5,325 bases of DNA from Roseburia sp. (GCA_017547315.1 JAFYQA010000176.1:1-5325), one strand, 5' to 3'. Counted from the stretch's first letter, positions 1 to 5,294 are shown. Numbers and translations: made by a program. The notes: generated by a model not told the origin, from the letters alone.

Positions 1-188
1 GCACAGTTGCCTGTGATACGACGAGGAAGAATTTTACCTCTTTCAGAGATGTATCTCTTTAACTTGTTTGTATCCTTGTAATCGATTACGTTATCTTTAC
101 CACAGAATACACAAACTTTTTTTCTTCTATGCATTGGACGTCTCTTCATTGGAGCGCCATCTTTATCTGCTGCTTTATTGAAAGCCAT
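1..188 (-). CDS. rpsR: 30S ribosomal protein S18, N-terminal part (cut by window edge)
   Basis: Small-subunit ribosomal protein that pairs with S6 on the platform of the 30S subunit and binds 16S rRNA. The first 62 residues are present and the rest lies beyond position 1. The basic N-terminal stretch ([11 protein letters not shown], residues 14-24) is followed by the typical S18 core, with the [17 protein letters not shown] and PRRITG segments. Cysteines 26 and 29 (CVFC) and Cys62 (TGNC) mark the C+ zinc-binding form known in Firmicutes; the E. coli protein lacks these cysteines. The ATG at 188-186 has a strong AGGAGG at 202-197 with an 8-base spacer. It starts 21 bases after the ssb stop, as expected for the third gene of rpsF-ssb-rpsR, and no separate promoter is seen. 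Confidence 0.97.
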   Translation of the reverse strand, partial: MAFNKAADKDGAPMKRRPMHRRKKVCVFCGKDNVIDYKDTNKLKRYISERGKILPRRITGNC

Positions 189-209
189 GATTATTACCTC
201 CTGTTAGGT

Positions 210-650
210 TTAATTAAATGGTAACTCTTCATCAATTCCATCCGGAATATTCATGAAGCCATCGCCAGCCGCACTGCTTGGAGCTGGTCTGTCAATTGGT
301 GTGAAACCGCTGTTATTATCACTAGCGCCTTTGCTTTCTGCAAATTCACACTCATCTACAACGATGTCTGTTGTATATACTTTGGTACCGTCAGCCTTCG
401 TATAGCTGCCTGTCTGAATATGACCTACGATAGCAATCTTTGTGCCTTTGCGGAGATACTTCTCTGCAAACTCACCGAGACGTCCAAATGCTACACAGTT
501 GATAAAATCAGCTGTCTGCTGGTCTCCATCTCTTCTGCCTCTACGGTCAACTGCCAAACTATATCTTGCAACAGCCATTGCCTGTTCACCCTGTGAGTAA
601 CGTACTTCAGGGTCTCTTGTCAATCGTCCCATGAGAATAACTTTATTCAT
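210..650 (-). CDS. ssb: Single-stranded DNA-binding protein SSB
   Basis: Binds single-stranded DNA during replication, recombination and repair, and recruits partner proteins through its C-terminal tip. The 146 residues show a standard bacterial layout. The OB-fold covers about residues 1-105, opening MNKVILMGRLTRDPEVRY and containing ADFINCVAFGRLGEFAEKYLRKG and the later VYTTDIVVDECEF strand. A flexible Ser/Pro/Gly/Asn-rich linker spans about 106-136, and an acidic tip GIDEELPFN closes the protein. The tip carries one Asn after the usual terminal Phe. The ATG at 650-648 has GAGAGG at 665-660 with a 9-base spacer. It is the middle gene of the rpsF operon; the 81-base gap from rpsF holds two hairpins and no clear promoter. 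Co-expression with S6 and S18 is the usual Firmicutes arrangement. Confidence 0.97.
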   Translation of the reverse strand: MNKVILMGRLTRDPEVRYSQGEQAMAVARYSLAVDRRGRRDGDQQTADFINCVAFGRLGEFAEKYLRKGTKIAIVGHIQTGSYTKADGTKVYTTDIVVDECEFAESKGASDNNSGFTPIDRPAPSSAAGDGFMNIPDGIDEELPFN

Positions 651-670
651 ATACGATTTCCTCTCTTCTA

Positions 671-690
671 TCGAACCGTTTTCAGTTCAA
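671..690 (-). promoter_or_regulatory. Small hairpin just upstream of the ssb ribosome site
   Basis: On the transcribed strand TTGAAC (690-685) can pair with GTTCGA (676-671) around an 8-base loop, including one G-U pair. The ssb ribosome site (665-660) follows 5 bases later, so folding here could influence ssb translation. The stem is short and no function is established. GAAC-N8-GTTC resembles a Gram-positive LexA site in its half-sites, but the spacing is wrong (N8 instead of N4). Confidence 0.35.
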
Positions 691-696
691 AGAATG

Positions 697-720
697 ACAT
701 TGTTCAAAAGTGAACAATAT
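697..720 (-). repeat. Inverted repeat / intercistronic hairpin between rpsF and ssb
   Basis: ATATTGTTCA (720-711) and TGAACAATGT (706-697) form a 10-pair stem, with one G-U pair, around the 4-base loop CTTT. It begins 11 bases after the rpsF stop. No U-run follows it, so it is not a standard terminator. An mRNA-processing, stability or protein-binding hairpin is possible. Its core words TTGTTC and GAACAA recur in the rpsF leader hairpin at 1079-1107. Confidence 0.6.
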
Positions 721-731
721 AAAACAACTTA

Positions 732-1019
732 TTAAGCTTCTTTCTTAACAACTAAGAAACGAAGTACGTTGTCCATGATACGAACGTCCTGTTCAACTGC
801 TGCTGGTGTTGTAGCAGCTGCTTCGAACTGGATGAAGTAGTAGTAGCCTTCGCTCATTTTCTGGATTTCGTAAGCTAATTTCTTCTTACCTGTCTCCTCT
901 ACTTCTGTTACAGTACCGCCAGCACGAGTGATGTACTCTTTTGCTTTCTCTACTGTAGCTGTTCTCGCATCATCTTCAATCTTTGCACTTACAACGAGTG
1001 CTAATTCATACTTATTCAT
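732..1019 (-). CDS. rpsF: 30S ribosomal protein S6
   Basis: Small-subunit ribosomal protein that forms a heterodimer with S18 on the 30S platform. From the chosen start it is 95 residues, the usual length, opening MNKYELALVVSAKIEDD. It has the S6 core segments VEKAKEYITRAGGTVTEVEETGKKKLAYEI and EGYYYFIQFEA, and the C-terminal VEQDVRIMDNVLRFLVVKKE. The frame is open further upstream to 1070, but the ATG at 1019-1017 is preferred: it has a perfect AGGAGG at 1034-1029 with a 9-base spacer and matches the family N-terminus, and the extra 17 upstream residues look unlike S6. It is the first gene of the rpsF-ssb-rpsR operon, with its own promoter at 1166-1138. Confidence 0.97.
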   Translation of the reverse strand: MNKYELALVVSAKIEDDARTATVEKAKEYITRAGGTVTEVEETGKKKLAYEIQKMSEGYYYFIQFEAAATTPAAVEQDVRIMDNVLRFLVVKKEA

Positions 1020-1131
1020 GCGATTTTTCCTCCTTTTGGTCTCTGGCCCACCACTCAATGAAGTGAGCAAGGATATTTGATATTGTTCTATTTACGAACA
1101 AGCTATCATTATCAATTATAATATATCACAA
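1020..1131 (-). promoter_or_regulatory. rpsF mRNA leader with two potential hairpins
   Basis: This roughly 110-base 5' untranslated region is predicted from the promoter at 1166-1138. Hairpin A (1107-1079) pairs GATA with TATC and TTGTTC with GAACAA, with a 2-base GC bulge and a GTAAATA loop. Hairpin B (1068-1046) pairs GCTCAC with GTGGGC over six pairs; a competing CACT/AGTG stem (1065-1052) uses the same bases. Hairpin B ends 11 bases before the ribosome site at 1034-1029. Many bacterial rpsF leaders carry an S6:S18-binding autoregulatory RNA. I see a GGTGG word here but not the CCG bulge I would expect, so assignment to that family is unproven. Confidence 0.4.
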
Positions 1132-1137
1132 TTTCAC

Positions 1138-1166
1138 ATTATATCATAACTAAACAAGCATTTCAA
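1138..1166 (-). promoter_or_regulatory. Housekeeping (sigma-A type) promoter of the rpsF operon
   Basis: The -35 box is TTGAAA (1166-1161), followed by a 17-base spacer and a perfect TATAAT -10 box (1143-1138). A TG at 1146-1145 makes it an extended -10 promoter. Transcription should start near 1131, giving a leader of about 110 bases before rpsF. The -35 box overlaps the TGA stop codon (1165-1163) of the upstream DUF951 gene. A second TATAAT at 1120-1115 has no usable -35 box. Confidence 0.8.
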
Positions 1167-1354
1167 GCCTTTTTTTGCAGTTCTTTGGTATTTTTTTCTA
1201 CTAATTTGCGGGCAATCATGATCTGATGTCCACATCCCATACATTTCAAACGAAAATCAGCCCCAACACGTAAAATCTCCCATTCACTGCTTCCACATGG
1301 ATGACCTTTTTTCAAACGTACAATATCTCCTACTTCATAATTATATTGATTCAT
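1163..1354 (-). CDS. DUF951 family protein (YyzM-like)
   Basis: A 63-residue protein of the DUF951 family, whose function is unknown. The family features are visible in order: YEVGDIVRLKKGHPCG (residues 6-21), EWEILRVGADFRLKCMGCGH (24-43), and a basic C-terminus. Cys20, Cys38 and Cys41 (HPCG and CMGC) look like a small metal site, which is inference. The frame extends upstream to a TTG at 1378. The ATG at 1354-1352 is preferred because it has GGGAG at 1366-1362 with a 7-base spacer and gives the normal family length. In Bacillus subtilis the related gene yyzM also lies close upstream of rpsF, so the position is conserved. It follows the small gene at 1607-1431 after 76 bases with no clear promoter or terminator between. 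Confidence 0.9.
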   Translation of the reverse strand: MNQYNYEVGDIVRLKKGHPCGSSEWEILRVGADFRLKCMGCGHQIMIARKLVEKNTKELQKKA

Positions 1355-1430
1355 AACTTCACTCCCATTTTTCTGCAACCCGTCTCTATACTACTTTTTC
1401 AAAAAAGCATCTTCTTTTATAGTACTGCGA

Positions 1431-1607
1431 CTAGCTTACGATTTCATACTGCATCATTTCATATTTCAAACGGCTTCCTTCCGTAATCTCAGCCGGTAAA
1501 AGCGCACGTGCCACTAACTTCAAATCTCCGTTTGGTTCTTCTTCTTTTCTCAGATTAGCATAATCACCATCAATACTTGCTACAATATAATAAATAGCTT
1601 CAAACAT
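1431..1607 (-). CDS. Small uncharacterised protein, 58 residues
   Basis: An intact reading frame opens with ATG at 1607-1605 and closes with TAG at 1433-1431. It is preceded by a good AGGGAG ribosome site (1623-1618, 10-base spacer). The protein starts MFEAIYYIVASIDGDYANLR and continues with an acidic patch KEEEP, then LKLVARALLPAEITEGSRLKYEMMQYEIVS. The mix of short hydrophobic strands and charged residues suggests a small folded cytoplasmic protein of mainly beta structure; there is no signal peptide, membrane segment or cysteine pair. I do not recognise a named family or function. It lies 50 bases after the sirtuin and 76 bases before the DUF951 gene on the same strand, so it is probably co-transcribed with them. 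The ribosome site, codon pattern and placement in an otherwise empty gap support it as real. Confidence 0.8.
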   Translation of the reverse strand: MFEAIYYIVASIDGDYANLRKEEEPNGDLKLVARALLPAEITEGSRLKYEMMQYEIVS

Positions 1608-1657
1608 TTTTCTAACTCTCCCTTATCCAAATTAAAATTATAAAATCCTCTACACTT

Positions 1658-2389
1658 CTAATTTTTAATATCAATCTCAGAAAACACTTCTCCCAATCCA
1701 CACTGTAAAAGTAAATCTGCCTTCCCATCCATTGGTGTAGTAGATTTGTTAATTAACACCAGCTTATTTCCTCTATAATAATTGATTAAACCTGCCGCCG
1801 GATATACCGCCAAAGATGTTCCACCGATAATTAACATATCTGCATGGCCAATATAAAAAACTGCATCATCCAACGTCTGTTGATCTAACCCTTCCTCATA
1901 CAATACCACATCCGGTTTAATCTGACCACCGCAATCGTCACAGGTTGGGACACCTTCCGCATCTTGAATGTATGCAGCGTCAAAACCTTTTCCACATTTA
2001 CGACAATAATTGCGATGTGTACTTCCATGAAGCTCCAACACGCGCTTGCTACCCGCCAGTTGATGTAATCCATCAATATTCTGTGTGATAACCGCTTTTA
2101 ATTTCCCTGCTGCTTCCAACTCTGCCAGCTTTAGGTGCGTCACATTCGGTTTCACATCAAGGCATATCATTTTATCCTTATAAAAACGATAAAATTCGTC
2201 TGTGTGTCTCATATAGAAAGAATGACTCAGAATCGTCTCCGGTGGAAAATCATACTTCTGATTATAAAGTCCATCCACACTCCGAAAATCTGGTATCCCG
2301 CTTTCAGTCGATACACCTGCACCACCAAAAAATACGATATTATCAGATTCTTGTACCATCTGTAAAAATTTCTCTATCTCTGCTGTCAT
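1658..2389 (-). CDS. cobB: NAD-dependent protein deacylase (sirtuin)
   Basis: Removes acetyl (or other acyl) groups from lysines using NAD+, yielding nicotinamide and O-acyl-ADP-ribose; cytoplasmic. The 243 residues carry all sirtuin signatures: GAGVSTESGIPDFR (23-36) for NAD binding, TQNID (102-106), catalytic His121 in ELHGS, zinc cysteines 129/132 (CRKC) and 150/153 (CDDC), GTSL (190-193) and NKS (214-216). The Y-x-x-R pair of desuccinylase-type sirtuins (SIRT5, E. coli CobB) is not evident near residues 66-73, where FYRFYKDK is found, so deacetylase activity is more likely; this is inference. The frame continues up to a GTG at 2437, but that lies upstream of the predicted transcription start near 2434, so the ATG at 2389 is chosen despite a modest GGTGG ribosome site (2399-2395, 5-base spacer). 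The symbol is the generic bacterial sirtuin name. Confidence 0.95.
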   Translation of the reverse strand: MTAEIEKFLQMVQESDNIVFFGGAGVSTESGIPDFRSVDGLYNQKYDFPPETILSHSFYMRHTDEFYRFYKDKMICLDVKPNVTHLKLAELEAAGKLKAVITQNIDGLHQLAGSKRVLELHGSTHRNYCRKCGKGFDAAYIQDAEGVPTCDDCGGQIKPDVVLYEEGLDQQTLDDAVFYIGHADMLIIGGTSLAVYPAAGLINYYRGNKLVLINKSTTPMDGKADLLLQCGLGEVFSEIDIKN

Positions 2390-2440
2390 AACTACCACCG
2401 TCCTATCCGGCAAAACTTTCCAAAATCCTGTTACCACTTG

Positions 2441-2469
2441 ATTATAGCGGAAAATGTTTTGTTATACAA
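2441..2469 (-). promoter_or_regulatory. Promoter of the sirtuin gene
   Basis: A perfect TATAAT -10 box lies at 2446-2441, with a weak TTGTAT -35 box at 2469-2464 and a 17-base spacer. Transcription should begin near 2434, about 45 bases before the sirtuin ATG. This placement argues against the alternative GTG start at 2437. It is divergent from the transporter promoter at 2501-2529. Confidence 0.6.
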
Positions 2470-2500
2470 TCATATTTGCCACTTTAACGCGTCAAACCAT

Positions 2501-2529
2501 TAGACAAACAATCTTTTTTATGCTATGCT
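2501..2529 (+). promoter_or_regulatory. Promoter of the AGCS transporter gene
   Basis: TAGACA (2501-2506, five of six matches to consensus), a 17-base spacer, then TATGCT (2524-2529, four of six matches) preceded by TG at 2521-2522, which makes an extended -10 element. The predicted start is near 2536, giving a leader of about 60 bases. No other plausible rightward promoter is seen in the 206-base intergenic region. Confidence 0.5.
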
Positions 2530-2534
2530 TTTTA

Positions 2535-2560
2535 AGCTATCAGGAAGTATTTCTGACGCT
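2535..2560 (+). promoter_or_regulatory. 5'-terminal hairpin in the transporter leader
   Basis: AGC (2535-2537) pairs with GCT (2558-2560), and TCAGGAA (2540-2546) pairs with TTTCTGA (2550-2556), with one G-U pair. The loop is GTA and there is a small internal loop. It lies at or next to the predicted mRNA 5' end. It could stabilise the message; no known riboswitch consensus is seen. The three-base loop is tight, so the innermost pairs may open. Confidence 0.35.
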
Positions 2561-2580
2561 GCTATTTTGATTAAAATATG

Positions 2581-2585
2581 AAGGA
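2581..2585 (+). promoter_or_regulatory. Ribosome binding site that decides the transporter start
   Basis: AAGGA sits 10 bases before the ATG at 2596. The upstream in-frame ATG at 2578 has no ribosome site in range; the nearest purine run, AGGAAG near 2542-2547, is about 30 bases away and lies inside the leader hairpin. This favours 2596 as the start. Confidence 0.6.
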
Positions 2586-2595
2586 CTATTTATAT

Positions 2596-3978
2596 ATGAA
2601 GATAATTACATTTTTTTATAACTTATTATGGGGCGATTTGATTACTATCCCCCTACCGGATGGATCTTCCATCGGACTTTCTCTGTTGGTTATGATTTTG
2701 ATTCCTACCGGTATTTATTTTACGATCCGTACAAAATTCCTTCCATTCCGCTGTTTTCCAGAGATGCTACGTATCTCCATCGAAAGACAGACCGGCGGTA
2801 AAACGGATGCGATTTCTGGTTTACAGGCACTGATTGTATCTACCGCAACCCGCGTCGGTATGGGTAATATGGTTGGTGTCGTGGCGGCTATCTCGGCAGG
2901 TGGTGCAGGTGCCGTATTCTGGATGTGGGTAATGGCTCTCATCGGTTCTTCTACCGCTTACGTTGAAGCGACCTTAGCCCAGCTTCACAAAGAAAAAGAC
3001 CCTCTTTACGGTGGTTACCGCGGTGGTCCTGCTTATTACATTCACAACTTTTTTAACAACGGAAAAGTAAAACGTTATAGCATCATCGCGATATTATTTG
3101 CATTGTCGGGACTCCTATGCTGGGGCGGTGTCAGCCAGGTTATCAGCAACTCCGTATCCTCTTCTTTCTACAATGCATTCGCTATTCCACCGATTGTATC
3201 TACTGTGATTTTAGTAGCACTAGCTGCGTTTGTAGTTTTGAAAAAGAATGCCTCTGTTAAGGTTTTAGATATTTTAGTACCTGTGATGGCTGCGTTTTAT
3301 TTTATGATTGCTGTATTCGTAATTATTAAAAATGCCCAACTATTGCCGGAAGTATTTACAAGAATTTTTGAAGAAGCTTTCGGTCTGCGCCAGATTGTCG
3401 GCGGTGGTTTTGGTGCCGCTTTAATGAATGGTGTAAAACGTGGTTTATTCTCCAACGAAGCAGGTTCCGGTTCCGCTCCTTGTGCAGCTGCAGCTTCCAA
3501 TGTGTCACATCCTGCAAAAGCTGGTCTGTTTCAGGCATTTGGTGTGTTCATTGATACGATTGTTATCTGTAGTTGTACTGCTATGATTTTATTGCTTGCT
3601 CCGGCCGAGTTGTTGGAACAATTCTCCGGCATGCCACTTTTACAGTCTGCTATGTATCACCATTTTGGTTATGTGGGAGTCATATTTACTGCAATTACTT
3701 TGTGGTTTTTCAGCTTTTCTACCTTTATTGGAATTTTATACTACGCACGTTCTAACGTGGCCTATCTATTCGGAGACAACTGGTGGTCACAGAACCTTTA
3801 CAAGATTTTTGCTCTAGTGATGCTTTTTATCGGCGGACTTGCTGACAACAGACTGGTGTGGGATTTAGGCGATATCGGTATTGGACTAATGACCATTTTT
3901 AACATAATTGTTATTCTGCCAATGAGTGGACAGGCAATTAAATCTTTAAATGAATATCTTAAGATTCGCAAAAAATAA
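2596..3978 (+). CDS. Sodium:alanine/glycine symporter, AGCS family (AlsT/DagA-like)
   Basis: Integral membrane protein that imports alanine or glycine with Na+. From the chosen start it is 460 residues, normal for the family. The AGCS signature GGAGAVFWMWVMALIG is at residues 102-117, preceded by the conserved STATRVGMGNMVGVV (82-96). The second family hallmark, GVKRGLFSNEAGSGSAPCAA (279-298), is intact. Hydrophobic segments near 25-44, 161-179, 198-216, 226-245, 305-336, 358-385, 403-415 and 426-444, together with the 82-120 region, fit the roughly 11-helix topology. The C-terminus is a short basic tail (LKIRKK). An in-frame ATG at 2578 would add six residues, but 2596 has the better ribosome site. 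It is a single-gene unit with its own promoter and a terminator directly after the stop. Substrate choice between alanine and glycine cannot be read from the sequence. Confidence 0.95.
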   Translation: MKIITFFYNLLWGDLITIPLPDGSSIGLSLLVMILIPTGIYFTIRTKFLPFRCFPEMLRISIERQTGGKTDAISGLQALIVSTATRVGMGNMVGVVAAISAGGAGAVFWMWVMALIGSSTAYVEATLAQLHKEKDPLYGGYRGGPAYYIHNFFNNGKVKRYSIIAILFALSGLLCWGGVSQVISNSVSSSFYNAFAIPPIVSTVILVALAAFVVLKKNASVKVLDILVPVMAAFYFMIAVFVIIKNAQLLPEVFTRIFEEAFGLRQIVGGGFGAALMNGVKRGLFSNEAGSGSAPCAAAASNVSHPAKAGLFQAFGVFIDTIVICSCTAMILLLAPAELLEQFSGMPLLQSAMYHHFGYVGVIFTAITLWFFSFSTFIGILYYARSNVAYLFGDNWWSQNLYKIFALVMLFIGGLADNRLVWDLGDIGIGLMTIFNIIVILPMSGQAIKSLNEYLKIRKK

Positions 3979-4024
3979 GAAAACGGGAAGTTGGCGATTG
4001 GATGCCGACTTCCCGTTTTCTTTC
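3979..4024. terminator. Bidirectional rho-independent terminator between convergent genes
   Basis: A 17-pair stem (3979-3995 with 4004-4020) has a single wobble and an 8-base loop. The core is ACGGGAAGT / ACTTCCCGT, flanked by A-tract and T-tract. Rightward transcripts end in GTTTTCTTTCT; leftward transcripts end in GTTTTCTTATTTTTT. It begins at the base after the transporter stop codon and lies 4 bases beyond the glycerate kinase stop, so it serves both genes. Confidence 0.93.
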
Positions 4025-4027
4025 TGC

Positions 4028-5251
4028 CTATGCTTCTATCAATAATACTGCCACGTCATTTACGTTGGTACCTGTTGGTCCCGTAATTATAAGTCCATCC
4101 GTTTTCTGCAACGCATGATACGCATCATTATTCTGTAAAACATCATAGATATTTACGCCCTGCTCCCTCAGTTTCTGTGCAGTAGTTCCGTCTACGAAAC
4201 CGCCGGCCGCGTCTGTCGGTCCGTCTGTACCGTCACTTCCCACGCTGAAAATACACACGTTTTCGACCCCGTCAATTCCTGCCGCTGCCGATAACGCTAA
4301 TTCCTGATTACGGCCGCCTTTTCCAGTTCCAGTCAGTTTTACGACCGTTTCGCCGCCTGCAAGGAATGCTAATTTTTTACTGCTGCCGCAGTGCGTCTTT
4401 GCAATTGATGCCAAAAAAGATCCTGCTTCTCTCGCCTGACAATTAAGTCCGTCTGTCAAAATATGCGCTTCATAACCCAACTCTTCGGCTGCAGTTGCCG
4501 CCGCTGACACCAGTTGGCTAACCGAACCTGTAATTTGCGTTGTCACATTAGAAAGCTCTTTGGGTGTCTCTACATCTAAACATGCCAACGCATCTGCAGA
4601 CATATTCAAATTATATTTTTTTACAATCTCTTTTGCCATGACGCATGTCGTACTGTCCGGATACGCAGGTCCCGAAGCAATCATATCGAGTGGGTCTCCA
4701 ATGATATCTGACAACACAACCGAAAAGACTTTTGCAGGTACACACGCCAGTGCAAACCTACCGCCTTTTACTGCTGACAGACGTTTTCTGATGGTATTTA
4801 TCTCAGTAATATCTGCACCACTTGCCAAAAGCTGTGATGTAATATCCTGTAACTCTTCACCAGGAACGATTGGTTTCTCAAACAGTGCGCTTCCGCCACC
4901 CGATAGCAGAAATAGTACTGTATCCTGTGCAGTTAGTTCTGCTACTATATCAAGCGCCTTCTGTGTTGCAAAATAAGAATTCTCGCCCGGTATCGGATGT
5001 CCTGCCTCGTAACATGCAATATTACCTATCGGTCCCTTCACATGACCATACTTTGTGATGACGATACCCGCATCTATTTTTTCACCCATGCAGTCATAGG
5101 CTGCCTTAGCCATCTGCCACGCAGCTTTGCCGGCCGCCACTAAGATGACGCGGCCCGAAAATTCCTGGTTTTCCAGTGCTCTTTTTACTGCCGCGTCGGG
5201 AAGCACAGCAGCAATTGCACGATTAATTATTTGTTCTGCTTGTTTTCTCAT
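4028..5251 (-). CDS. Glycerate 2-kinase, MOFRL / DUF4147 type
   Basis: Phosphorylates D-glycerate with ATP, giving 2-phosphoglycerate in the class represented by GckA/TtuD; soluble and cytoplasmic. The 407 residues match the family. The N-terminal DUF4147 domain (about 5-240) contains VAAGKAAWQMAKAA (38-51), LLSGGGSALFEKP (115-127), INTIRKRLSAVKGG (151-164) and SDIIGDPLDMIASGPAYPD (181-199). The C-terminal MOFRL domain (about 293-400) contains AGGETVVKLTGTGKGGRNQELAL (298-320), VGSDGTDGPTDAAGG (337-351) and TGPTGTNVNDV (390-400). Lys42 and Arg314 are likely active-site residues by family analogy. The ATG at 5251 matches the expected MRKQAEQIIN start but has no ribosome site close by. A GTG at 5275 would add eight residues (VRFRNFIT) and lies only 2 bases after AGAGGAG. 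The start is therefore uncertain. It is unrelated in sequence to the E. coli GlxK/GarK kinases. Confidence 0.93.
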   Translation of the reverse strand: MRKQAEQIINRAIAAVLPDAAVKRALENQEFSGRVILVAAGKAAWQMAKAAYDCMGEKIDAGIVITKYGHVKGPIGNIACYEAGHPIPGENSYFATQKALDIVAELTAQDTVLFLLSGGGSALFEKPIVPGEELQDITSQLLASGADITEINTIRKRLSAVKGGRFALACVPAKVFSVVLSDIIGDPLDMIASGPAYPDSTTCVMAKEIVKKYNLNMSADALACLDVETPKELSNVTTQITGSVSQLVSAAATAAEELGYEAHILTDGLNCQAREAGSFLASIAKTHCGSSKKLAFLAGGETVVKLTGTGKGGRNQELALSAAAGIDGVENVCIFSVGSDGTDGPTDAAGGFVDGTTAQKLREQGVNIYDVLQNNDAYHALQKTDGLIITGPTGTNVNDVAVLLIEA

Positions 5252-5277
5252 AGTTATAAAATTGCGGAATCGCACAT

Positions 5278-5284
5278 CTCCTCT
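5278..5284 (-). promoter_or_regulatory. Strong ribosome site with awkward spacing upstream of the glycerate kinase
   Basis: AGAGGAG (5284-5278) is the only good ribosome site here. It directly abuts an out-of-frame ATG (5277-5275) that opens a 7-codon reading frame, MCDSAIL, ending in TAA at 5256-5254. It is 2 bases from an in-frame GTG (5275) and 26 bases from the family-like ATG at 5251. Which start it serves cannot be settled by eye. Confidence 0.45.
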
Positions 5285-5294
5285 ATTTACCCAA

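Noticed and set aside
671..720. LexA/SOS-type operator upstream of ssb
   Set aside because: The half-sites GAAC and GTTC are present, but one repeat is in the reverse order (GTTC-N6-GAAC) and the other has an N8 spacer, not the GAAC-N4-GTTC of Gram-positive LexA boxes. Neither sits in a visible promoter.
1020..1070. 17-residue N-terminal extension of S6
   Set aside because: The extension (MLTSLSGGPETKRRKNR) is the translated leader, unlike any S6 N-terminus, and the ribosome site lies inside it, just before the ATG at 1019.
1115..1120. Second TATAAT in the rpsF leader as another promoter
   Set aside because: No -35-like hexamer is present at 16-18 bases upstream; the region is simply AT-rich.
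1393..1406. CTTTTT-TG-AAAAAG palindrome between the small gene and DUF951 as a terminator
   Set aside because: The stem is nearly all A-T with a 2-base loop and no GC core, so it is unlikely to stop transcription.
1301..1486. Plus-strand 61-residue frame rich in Phe, Ile and Ser
   Set aside because: It lies opposite DUF951 and the 58-residue gene, has low-complexity composition and no convincing ribosome site; it is a by-product of AT-rich sequence.
2390..2595. Glycine riboswitch upstream of the AGCS transporter
   Set aside because: The predicted leader is only about 60 bases, and no conserved glycine aptamer segments or expression-platform terminator are visible.
4560..4976. Long plus-strand open frame (138 residues) opposite the glycerate kinase
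   Set aside because: It is antisense to a well-conserved coding region, has no recognisable domain, and is explained as a shadow of the kinase frame.
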